A stretch of DNA of 57,757 nucleotides, taken from contig CAYNFJ010000001.1 in assembly GCA_964396505.1 (NCBI GenBank), forward strand, positions 1 to 57,757. The letters run 5' to 3'. The notes beneath the pieces are model-generated. The model was not told the DNA's origin, ran no database searches, and saw only the letters and a program-made list of their open reading frames with translations. The position numbers were made by a program, and so were the translations under genes. Positions 51,007 to 57,757 of this stretch are shown one piece after another (the first letter of the stretch is position 1; each line of letters begins with the position of its first letter). This stretch comes from DQTL01 sp964396505. GTDB lineage: Bacteria; Bacteroidota; Bacteroidia; Flavobacteriales; Flavobacteriaceae.

Positions 51007-52353
51007 ATGACAAAGTCCTTGATATACAAAAGTAGTTTCAAAGAAATTAATCGATTGGCTATTCCTGCTATGCTCGCAGGAATCGCAGAACCCTTATTAT
51101 CAATGGCTGACGTGGCCTTTGTAGGACATTTACCTCAATACGCAACAGAATCTTTAAGTGCTGTTGGCTTGGTGGGTGTGTTCTTATCGATGCTGATTTG
51201 GATTCTGGGGCAAACGCGTAGCGCCATATCGACCATCATTTCTCAATATTTGGGAGCCGGAAAACTTGAAAAAGTAAAAGACCTACCCGCTCAAGTAATT
51301 TATAGTGTGATTGCCCTGTCGTTGGTAATTATTACCATAACTTATCCCTTGGCTCCGGAAATATTCAAATTGTACAATGCAGACAGCAAACTCTTGGAAC
51401 TCAGTATTGAATACTACCATATACGCGTATTTGGACTACCATTTACACTGATTACTTTTGTAATTTTCGGGGTGTTTAGAGGCCTTCAAAACACCTTTTA
51501 CCCTATGTTGATTGCCATTATCGGAGCCTTGAGTAATGTGGTATTAGATTATATACTGATTTTTGGTTATCATGACTTTATTCCTGCAATGCACGTTACA
51601 GGCGCTGCCTATGCCAGTGTGATTGCACAAATTCTTATGGCTGGTTTAGCAATCTATTTTTTGTACAAAAAAACACCTATTCGTCTCAGATTACAAAGAC
51701 CTTTTAACGCTGAAATGAAAAATTTGGCAACTATGGTGTTAAATCTTTTTATCAGAACATTGGCTCTTAATATTGCTTTGTATTTAGGGAGTTCTTTTGC
51801 CACCCGTTATGGCAAGGAAAGTATAGCCGCTTATACCATTGCTATTAATATCTGGTTTTTCTTCGCTTTCTTAATTGATGGCTATTCCAGTGCAGGAAAC
51901 ATATTGTCTGGTAAACTTTATGGTGAAAAATCGTATCTAAAATTAAAAAATCTCGGCAACCAATTAACCCGGTACGCCCTGATTCTAGGATTTGTAATAG
52001 CCATTATTTCCGGAATTGGCTACTATCCAATAGGGCGGCTTTTTATAGACGACGCAGCTGTGTTAGCAAAATTCTACACTGTTTTTTGGATTGTATTATT
52101 GATGCAACCTATTAATGGAGTCGCTTTTATTTTTGATGGTATTTTCAAAGGTTTGGGCTGGATGAAATACCTTCGAAAAGTCTTACTGATAGCCACCTTT
52201 CTAGGTTTTGTACCCGTGCTCTTACTCACCAATTATTGGGGGTTGGAATTGTATGGAATTTGGATCAGTTTTACCGTTTGGATGATTATTCGCGGCTGGG
52301 TATTACTAAATAAATTTAAACATTTAAGCATATTTAACAATGATAAATCTTAA
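51007..52353 (+). CDS. MATE-family efflux transporter
   Basis: A 448-aa membrane antiporter with twelve helices in two similar halves. N-terminal marks: EINRLAIPAMLAGIAEPLLSMADVAFVGHL, then GQTRSAISTIISQYLGAGK, VFGVFRGLQNTFYPM in the first half and FLIDGYSSAGNILSGKLYGEKSYLKL, FIFDGIFKGLGWMKYLRK in the second. It resembles the DinF/NorM-type subgroup. It would export drugs or metabolites using Na+ or H+; the substrate is not readable. A TAGTTTTG box at 50986-50993 implies a very short leader. It may be the head of a plus-strand group reaching 53879. Confidence 0.93.
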   Translation: MTKSLIYKSSFKEINRLAIPAMLAGIAEPLLSMADVAFVGHLPQYATESLSAVGLVGVFLSMLIWILGQTRSAISTIISQYLGAGKLEKVKDLPAQVIYSVIALSLVIITITYPLAPEIFKLYNADSKLLELSIEYYHIRVFGLPFTLITFVIFGVFRGLQNTFYPMLIAIIGALSNVVLDYILIFGYHDFIPAMHVTGAAYASVIAQILMAGLAIYFLYKKTPIRLRLQRPFNAEMKNLATMVLNLFIRTLALNIALYLGSSFATRYGKESIAAYTIAINIWFFFAFLIDGYSSAGNILSGKLYGEKSYLKLKNLGNQLTRYALILGFVIAIISGIGYYPIGRLFIDDAAVLAKFYTVFWIVLLMQPINGVAFIFDGIFKGLGWMKYLRKVLLIATFLGFVPVLLLTNYWGLELYGIWISFTVWMIIRGWVLLNKFKHLSIFNNDKS

Positions 52354-52379
52354 ATTTGTGCACTGATTAATTCTTTTTT

Positions 52380-52928
52380 ATGAAAAAAATAATCCTGTTT
52401 AGTTTTTTAATCTTTTCTCTTTACGGATACACACAAGATGTTGATCTATACAAAAAAGATAAAAATGACAATTATAAATTGCCTGCCATCAGCAGTAAGA
52501 TGTCCTATGATGAATTTGAGTTGTTAGCTCAAAACGTACGTATGAAAGATATGATGTATGCCGGAATCGTTCCCGGATATATCCACTTTAAAGCACAAGA
52601 AAAGAAGACCGGTTATTGGTTGTTAGGGATACGCTCGGCAAGTTTTGTCACAATGGGAATTGTCTATTTGGATTTCAATCATAAGTATGGAAATCTTAAT
52701 CTGTTAAATGCTAAAACCAGTGATCAAAAAACCTATGAAAATCTTTTTTATGCTTCTCTAGCGGTTGCTTGGTCAACCTATTTTTACGATTTAATTCACG
52801 GAGAACATATTTTACACAAAAAACAAGAAAAAATAAGGTATCAATACGCAATCAAAGCAGCCAAACATCCGATTACCTTTCAATCTAACACAATTTACCC
52901 CAGTCTATCATTTAATCTTCAATTTTAA
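52380..52928 (+). CDS. Exported protein of unknown function
   Basis: A 182-aa protein with a clear signal peptide (MKKIILFSFLIFSLYGYTQ). The mature part has two or three hydrophobic segments (MMYAGIVPGYIHF, GYWLLGIRSASFVTMGIVYL, LFYASLAVAWSTYFYDLIHGEH) and a C-terminus ending SLSFNLQF, an aromatic ending as in outer-membrane proteins. I do not recognise the family. It begins 26 bp after the MATE gene and ends 10 bp before an enoyl-CoA hydratase, so it is probably co-transcribed with them. Confidence 0.75.
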   Translation: MKKIILFSFLIFSLYGYTQDVDLYKKDKNDNYKLPAISSKMSYDEFELLAQNVRMKDMMYAGIVPGYIHFKAQEKKTGYWLLGIRSASFVTMGIVYLDFNHKYGNLNLLNAKTSDQKTYENLFYASLAVAWSTYFYDLIHGEHILHKKQEKIRYQYAIKAAKHPITFQSNTIYPSLSFNLQF

Positions 52929-52938
52929 ATCAAATAAT

Positions 52939-53694
52939 ATGGAATCCGGAAGCCTATACACACATACCGAAAATGGAATCGCAACTGTTGAATTTTTTCA
53001 TCCTGCCAGCAATTCGCTGCCGAGTAATTTATTAAACAGAATGGTTACAGCTTTTAATGAACTTAGTGATGATAACAATGTAAAAGTCATTATTTTAAAA
53101 AGCGAAAAAGATAGAACATTCTGCGCCGGAGCTTCTTTAGAAGAATTACTAGCAATTGATAATCCTATAGATGGAGTGGCTTTTTTTTCCGGTTTTGGAA
53201 AATTGGTCAATGCGATGCGAAAATGCAAAAAACCCATTATTGGACGCGTGCAAGGTAAAGCTGTAGGTGGCGGTGTGGGTATTATTGCCGCTTGTGATTA
53301 TGCGATGGCTACCGAGCAATCTTCAATCAAGTTATCCGAAATCAGTATTGGGATTGGTCCTTTTGTAGTAGAACCCGCTATTCGTAGAAAAATAGGCGTA
53401 GGAGCTACCGCCGAACTGGCATTGAATCCGGCTATGTGGCAAAATGCCTATTGGGCAAAAGATAAAGGTTTATATGCCCGTGTTTTTGATTCTATTGCAG
53501 ATTTAGATAAAGAAACAACTATTCTTTCAGAACAATTGGCTTCCTATGCTCCTCAAGCAGTGCAACATCTCAAAAAAGTGCTGTGGGAAGGAACCGACCA
53601 CTGGGACAATCTGATGAACGAACGAGCTCAAATATGCGGACATTTGGTACTTTCTGAAACAACCAAAAAAGCTTTACAAAAATTTAAAAAATAA
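52939..53694 (+). CDS. Enoyl-CoA hydratase/isomerase family protein
   Basis: A 251-aa crotonase-fold enzyme acting on acyl-CoA thioesters. The oxyanion-hole segments are FCAGASLEEL (residues ~67-76) and GKAVGGGVGIIAACDYAMA (~106-124), and the catalytic-type Glu is in LSEISIGIGP. The usual second Glu region reads AGA-like SLEEL. A hydratase of fatty-acid or branched-chain amino-acid breakdown is likely, but the exact substrate cannot be assigned from motifs. It is followed after 2 bp by a small membrane protein. Confidence 0.9.
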   Translation: MESGSLYTHTENGIATVEFFHPASNSLPSNLLNRMVTAFNELSDDNNVKVIILKSEKDRTFCAGASLEELLAIDNPIDGVAFFSGFGKLVNAMRKCKKPIIGRVQGKAVGGGVGIIAACDYAMATEQSSIKLSEISIGIGPFVVEPAIRRKIGVGATAELALNPAMWQNAYWAKDKGLYARVFDSIADLDKETTILSEQLASYAPQAVQHLKKVLWEGTDHWDNLMNERAQICGHLVLSETTKKALQKFKK

Positions 53695-53696
53695 GC

Positions 53697-53879
53697 ATGA
53701 ATCTATATCAAATCATCTTCTTCGGCTTGCAAAATGCCGAGCAGATCAAAGAAAAAATAGACAAAGCCCCCAACCAGGGCTATGAAATAGGAGTGGTTAT
53801 CGGAACCTACTTACCCTTTCTTTTCTTTATCGCTTTTGCATATATAGCCTATTATATCATCAAGAAAAAGAAAGACTAA
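53697..53879 (+). CDS. Small single-helix membrane protein
   Basis: A 60-aa protein: a soluble, charged N-terminal half (NAEQIKEKIDKAPNQGYE) and one strong membrane helix (VVIGTYLPFLFFIAFAYIAYYII) with a Lys-rich end KKKKD. It starts 2 bp after the hydratase stop, and its own stop overlaps that of the converging dehydrogenase gene by 3 bases. Coupled position and clean topology argue that it is real; the function is unknown. Confidence 0.7.
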   Translation: MNLYQIIFFGLQNAEQIKEKIDKAPNQGYEIGVVIGTYLPFLFFIAFAYIAYYIIKKKKD

Positions 53880-54808
53880 CGCAAGTTTTTCAACATGTCT
53901 TTTACAATAGCTTGGGTATCATATTGATAACGCCAATGCCACTCTTTTCGAGCCAAAGAATCATCTATGGTTTGTGGCCAGGTATCGGCTATTTGTTGTC
54001 TGAAATCCGGTTTGTAGGTAATGGTAAATTCGGGTATTTCTTGTTGTATAGCTGCTGCTAATTCTTTGGGATTAAAGCTTACAGCAGCCACATTATATGC
54101 CACATAAGTATGAAAAGGGGCTCCATCCATCAAATCCAAGGTCGCTTTTAGAGCATCTTCCATATACATCATAGGCAGCGTAGTCAATTCATTTAAAAAA
54201 CATGCATAGGTTTTACTCTTAATCGCTTCATGGAAAATCTCAACTGCATAATCAGTCGTACCACCTCCCGGAAGTGTTTTCCAACTGATGATTCCCGGAT
54301 AACGTAAGGTTCTGACATCAACCCCAAATTTATCGTGATAGTAGGCACACCACCGTTCGCCGGCTAATTTGCTGATTCCATAAACCGTAGCAGGTTCCAA
54401 AATGGTTTTTTGTGGGGTGTCTATTCGAGGAGTCGTTTCTCCAAAAACAGCTATCGAACTAGGCCAATACACTTTCTGTATCAGTTTTTCCTTGGCAAAA
54501 TCCAAGATATATAACAAGGTGTTCATATTGATATCCCATGCTCTTTTCGGTTGTTTTTCTGCCGTAGCAGACAACATAGCCGCCATTAAATACACCGTTG
54601 TTATTTGATATTTATGAATGACCATTAAAATAGCCGCCTTATCGGTAGCATCTAAAAATTCAAAAACACCACTCGTCATCATTTCGTCATTTCCGGTTCG
54701 TATATCCGATGCGATAACGGCATCATTTCCGTATTTGGCACGAAGTTTCATCGTCAATTCCGAACCTATTTGCCCACTGGCGCCAATCACTAATATTTTT
54801 TCTGTCAT
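53876..54808 (-). CDS. L-threonine 3-dehydrogenase, SDR type
   Basis: A 310-aa NAD-dependent enzyme of the extended short-chain dehydrogenase class, which converts threonine to 2-amino-3-oxobutyrate. The NAD site is GASGQIGSEL (residues 9-18), the catalytic set is Ser117/118 (WPSSIAVFG), Tyr143 and Lys147 (YGISK), and PGGGTTDYAVEIFHEA is a hallmark of this non-zinc threonine dehydrogenase type, known from Flavobacterium frigidimaris. It lacks the zinc-binding Tdh fold of E. coli. The partner lyase gene is not in the window. Confidence 0.9.
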   Translation of the reverse strand: MTEKILVIGASGQIGSELTMKLRAKYGNDAVIASDIRTGNDEMMTSGVFEFLDATDKAAILMVIHKYQITTVYLMAAMLSATAEKQPKRAWDINMNTLLYILDFAKEKLIQKVYWPSSIAVFGETTPRIDTPQKTILEPATVYGISKLAGERWCAYYHDKFGVDVRTLRYPGIISWKTLPGGGTTDYAVEIFHEAIKSKTYACFLNELTTLPMMYMEDALKATLDLMDGAPFHTYVAYNVAAVSFNPKELAAAIQQEIPEFTITYKPDFRQQIADTWPQTIDDSLARKEWHWRYQYDTQAIVKDMLKNLR

Positions 54809-54955
54809 GCTACTAAATTTTGCGACACAAATATACGGGATTTATACCCAAAAAAAGAGGTGTAAACGGCTATTTTTTCTAATAATAAAGATATAAATCT
54901 TGTAGTTAGGAAAGAATGGTTATTTTTGACTTTTGAATGTACAAAGTTATTTATT

Positions 54956-56281
54956 ATGAATTGGAAACAACTGCTTTCATTACAACGGTTTGGAGATACC
55001 GAAATCCGCCACAGACATTTGCAAGACGAAACCCGATTGGGTTTTGAAGTAGATTACGACCGGGTTATTTTTTCGGATTCTTTTCGCTCGCTTCAAGATA
55101 AAACACAAGTAGTTCCCTTGTCCGATGCTGATTTTGTACATACACGCCTTACGCATAGCTTGGAAGTGAGTGTGGTCGGGCGAACTTTAGGTCGCATTGT
55201 AGGGCAACAAGTCTTGCACAGACATCCGGAGTTAGTAAAAGACGGCTATAAGTTCAATGATTTTGGTGCCATTGTTGCCGCTGCGGCACTGGCTCACGAT
55301 ATTGGGAATCCTCCTTTTGGTCATAGTGGCGAACGCGCTATTGGTGATTTTTTTAAAACCGGAAACGGCAGACAATACAAAATACAATTAACTGCTGCCC
55401 AATGGGAAGATTTAGCAAATTTTGAAGGGAATGCCAACGGATTTAGACTGCTTACGGAAAGCCGGCAAGGGGTTTCCGGCGGTTTACGACTTTCTTATGC
55501 TACTTTAGGAGCTTTTATGAAATATCCTAAAATATCTGTCCCCGTCAAAAAAACCAATCATATTGCCGAAAAAAAATTCGGAGTTTTTCAAACAGATGTT
55601 CCGTTTTTTAAAGAACTGAGTACTGCATTGGGATTACAACCTATCCGAAAAGACGAATTGGTTTACTACAGACATCCGCTGGCATATCTGGTAGAAGCCG
55701 CAGACGATATTTGCTATTCCATTATAGATTTTGAAGATGGTATCAATCTGGGGCTTATTTCAGAAGATAAAGCATTGGAATACTTGTTGAATTTGGTACG
55801 GGAAAATTTGATTAAGGAAAAATACAACGCCTTAAAAACCCAGAAAGACAGGGTAAGTTACTTACGCGCCCTAGCCATTCAATCTTTGATTTTTGAAGCA
55901 GCCGCTGTTTTTATTGAACATGAAGATGCCATCTTGCAAGGAAATTTTCCGCATGCTTTATTGGATAAATGCCGGTTTGAAGCGCAACTAACCGATATTA
56001 TCAATATCAGCGTTGATAAAATTTATAAAAGCAAGGAAGTAGTTGAAAAAGAGATCAATGGATATCGTGTATTAACTAATTTATTAAATGTTTTCACAAG
56101 TGCTATCAATCGGGATTACGAAGGAAAAGCAACCGGTTTTGACCGATTGGTACTTTCCTTACTACCGGATGAATACCGCATCTTTAAAGATAGCTTGTAT
56201 GAACGCCTAATGGGGATTTGTTCGTTTATCGCCGGAATGTCCGATAGATATGCTATCTTGCTGAACGATAAAATCGGATAA
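54956..56281 (+). CDS. dgt: dGTP triphosphohydrolase
   Basis: Cytoplasmic HD-domain enzyme that cleaves dNTPs (dGTP in E. coli) to nucleoside and triphosphate, balancing nucleotide pools. ATG at 54956 gives 441 aa beginning MNWKQLLSLQRFGD; an in-frame TTG 30 bp upstream is unlikely. Metal-site motifs: FRSLQDKTQVVPL, HTRLTHSLEVS, ALAHDIGNPPFGHSGE and AADDICYSIIDFEDG. All four ligands are present. It is a plus-strand gene 40 bp before the antiporter. Confidence 0.94.
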   Translation: MNWKQLLSLQRFGDTEIRHRHLQDETRLGFEVDYDRVIFSDSFRSLQDKTQVVPLSDADFVHTRLTHSLEVSVVGRTLGRIVGQQVLHRHPELVKDGYKFNDFGAIVAAAALAHDIGNPPFGHSGERAIGDFFKTGNGRQYKIQLTAAQWEDLANFEGNANGFRLLTESRQGVSGGLRLSYATLGAFMKYPKISVPVKKTNHIAEKKFGVFQTDVPFFKELSTALGLQPIRKDELVYYRHPLAYLVEAADDICYSIIDFEDGINLGLISEDKALEYLLNLVRENLIKEKYNALKTQKDRVSYLRALAIQSLIFEAAAVFIEHEDAILQGNFPHALLDKCRFEAQLTDIINISVDKIYKSKEVVEKEINGYRVLTNLLNVFTSAINRDYEGKATGFDRLVLSLLPDEYRIFKDSLYERLMGICSFIAGMSDRYAILLNDKIG

Positions 56282-56321
56282 CATGCCGGTGAATCGATTT
56301 ATTAAAATATAAAGAGATATT

Positions 56322-57757
56322 ATGTTAGAACTTGGCGGAATTATTATCTTAGGAATTTTAGCTCAATGGATTGCTTGGCGCATGAAAATACCAGCTATTT
56401 TACCTCTGATTATTTTTGGTCTCATTGTAGGACCCATTGCTACCTTACTCACTCCGGATGGCAGTAAATGGATCGAACCGGTTTGGAACGGACAATACGG
56501 GCTTTTTCCAAGTGAGCGTTTGTACAACATTGTTTCCTTATCCATTGCTATTATTCTTTTTGAAGGAGGAATGACGCTTAAAAAAGAGGAGATAAAACAT
56601 GTAGGCCCCGTTATTTACCGGTTGATTACTTGGGGATCTTTAATCACTTTTTTAAGCGCAGGAGTACTCACACATTATATTATGAATCTCAGTTGGGCTA
56701 TCTCTTTTTTATTTGCTGCCCTTATCATTGTAACCGGACCGACGGTTATTGCACCTATTCTCAGAAATCTGGCTATCAAAAAAGAATTATCAACTGTATT
56801 AAAATGGGAAGGCATCCTAATAGACCCAATCGGTGCTTTGGCAGCTGTATTGGTTTATGAATTTATCAGCACTGTGGGCGGCGGATCTCACGGTATAGAA
56901 TTTACCAAAGAGGCTTTGATTAATTTTGGAAAAATTGTAGTGATTGGAACTTCTATTGGGTTTACTACGGCTTATGCTTTTTCTGTTGCCTTGAAAAAAA
57001 AATGGATTCCACATTATCTAATCAATGTAGTTTCACTGGCAACGGTGCTAGGCGTTTTTATACTCTCCGATTTGTTTGCTCACGAAAGCGGACTTATATC
57101 GGTTGTTATTATGGGTATGGTGCTGGGAAATATGCAAATAGATGTTCTAAAAGATGTGCTGTATTTTAAAGAAGCTATCAGTATTTTGCTGATTTCTATT
57201 CTGTTTATCTTACTTTCTGCCAACATCAATATAAGTGATCTTACACTGATATTTAATTGGAAATCGTTGCTGTTATTTATAAGTGTGATATTGATTGTAA
57301 GACCTTTGGGGGTTTTTTACAGCGCTCGAAACAGTCATTTGAATGTGCGTGAAAAACTGTTTATAAGCTGGGTGGGTCCTCGGGGTATTGTCGCTGCTGG
57401 AATCGCTTCTCTGTTTGGACTAAAACTAAGTGCGCAAGGTATTGCCGGAGCTGAATACATCACACCACTCGTGTTTATGATTGTATTGGGAACCGTACTA
57501 TTAAACGCTACTACTGCCCGCCTATTTGCCGTTCTTACCGGAGTGCTTCTAAAAAAATCGGAAGGAATATTAATTGTAGGAGCCTCGCCTCCTGCTCGAT
57601 TAATAGCTTCCTATTTGCAAAAAAACAACAGACATGTCGTGTTAATCGACAGCAACCCCAAACATATTGAAAACGCCAAAAGATTAGGATTGGACGCTAT
57701 TGAATGTGATATTTATGCCGATGATTTATTGGAAAATGTTGAATTAAATGATGTGGG
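56322..57757 (+). CDS. Cation:proton antiporter (CPA type) with NAD-binding domain, 3' end missing
   Basis: ATG at 56322 opens a frame that runs off the right edge after 478 codons. About twelve membrane helices fill residues ~1-405: MLELGGIIILGILAQWIAWRMKIPAIL, SIAIILFEGGMTL, IVTGPTVIAPILR (site region) and FISWVGPRGIVAAGIASLFGL, the typical sodium/proton exchanger parts. From residue ~415 a Rossmann-type RCK/TrkA-N domain begins (EGILIVGASPPARLIASYL, VVLIDSNPKHIENAKRLG). It would exchange Na+ or K+ for H+ under nucleotide or redox control. A complete family member would be some 600 aa or more. Confidence 0.92.
   Translation, partial: MLELGGIIILGILAQWIAWRMKIPAILPLIIFGLIVGPIATLLTPDGSKWIEPVWNGQYGLFPSERLYNIVSLSIAIILFEGGMTLKKEEIKHVGPVIYRLITWGSLITFLSAGVLTHYIMNLSWAISFLFAALIIVTGPTVIAPILRNLAIKKELSTVLKWEGILIDPIGALAAVLVYEFISTVGGGSHGIEFTKEALINFGKIVVIGTSIGFTTAYAFSVALKKKWIPHYLINVVSLATVLGVFILSDLFAHESGLISVVIMGMVLGNMQIDVLKDVLYFKEAISILLISILFILLSANINISDLTLIFNWKSLLLFISVILIVRPLGVFYSARNSHLNVREKLFISWVGPRGIVAAGIASLFGLKLSAQGIAGAEYITPLVFMIVLGTVLLNATTARLFAVLTGVLLKKSEGILIVGASPPARLIASYLQKNNRHVVLIDSNPKHIENAKRLGLDAIECDIYADDLLENVELNDV

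Noticed and set aside
1..57757. Mobile elements or defence islands
   Set aside because: I looked for transposases, integrases, restriction or toxin-antitoxin genes and phage proteins and found none; gene content and base use are uniform.

Overview
The window is a 57.8 kb stretch of a low-GC genome from the family Flavobacteriaceae (phylum Bacteroidota). The evidence is family-level gene content: two proteins with type IX secretion (Por) C-terminal sorting domains, DUF4270 and DUF4293 proteins, an IPExxxVDY-type gene between rnc and pyk, an alternative complex III operon, and SDR-type L-threonine dehydrogenase. Many genes also have Bacteroidetes-type promoters (TTG, about 19-21 nt, TAnnTTTG). 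Nearly all of it is chromosomal housekeeping sequence; I see no phage, plasmid, IS element, CRISPR array or defence island.

Layout. 1-2381: tail of a secreted T9SS protein cut by the left edge. 2.8-7.4 kb: queA (+), then tsf, rpsB, rpsI, rplM and a Kbp-like BON/LysM protein (-). 7.9-12.2 kb: acpP, fabF, rnc, an IPExxxVDY-like gene and pyk (+). 12.2-22.7 kb: glnS (-) and the six-gene alternative complex III operon actABCDEF (-). 23.0-26.3 kb: a SPOR-like secreted protein, a small minus-strand group (DUF2892 membrane protein, heavy-metal-associated domain protein, 54-aa protein, sulfide:quinone oxidoreductase-like flavoprotein) and a DUF4293 protein. 26.5-29.9 kb: a NarL-type response regulator, a lipoprotein with an internal duplication and a TPR histidine kinase. 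29.9-36.2 kb: phosphoesterase, truA, an ABC exporter, feoA-feoB with a tiny Cys-rich membrane protein, and an SCO1-like protein. 36.3-42.3 kb: an M1 aminopeptidase with a T9SS tail, rseP and penicillin-binding protein 1C. 42.3-50.4 kb: two stand-alone Aer-like PAS proteins, a flippase-like protein, panD and panC (-), a half-length glycogen synthase-like protein, a DUF4270 lipoprotein and glmS. 50.4-51.0 kb: tRNA-Ala(GGC) and a tandem array built from its own 5' end. 51.0-57.8 kb: a MATE transporter, a secreted hypothetical, an enoyl-CoA hydratase, a small membrane protein, L-threonine dehydrogenase, dgt and a cation:proton antiporter cut by the right edge.

The genes group into translation, fatty-acid synthesis, aerobic respiration (quinol oxidation by complex III), iron uptake, envelope and peptidoglycan synthesis, and pantothenate synthesis. 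The least explained part is the regulator/lipoprotein/kinase trio at 26.4-29.9 kb. A 40-bp perfect palindrome abuts the regulator promoter, near-identical 18-bp direct repeats precede the kinase, and the lipoprotein between them is a duplicated domain ending in a CxxC motif. The second unusual locus is the 82-bp repeat array at tRNA-Ala.

Assembly caution. Both runs of 100 N are flanked by exactly the same 55 bases on each side, the pattern left when contigs overlapping by one k-mer are joined with a fixed spacer. The first gap falsely splits an intact PBP1C gene; the second hides the true copy number of the tRNA repeat.
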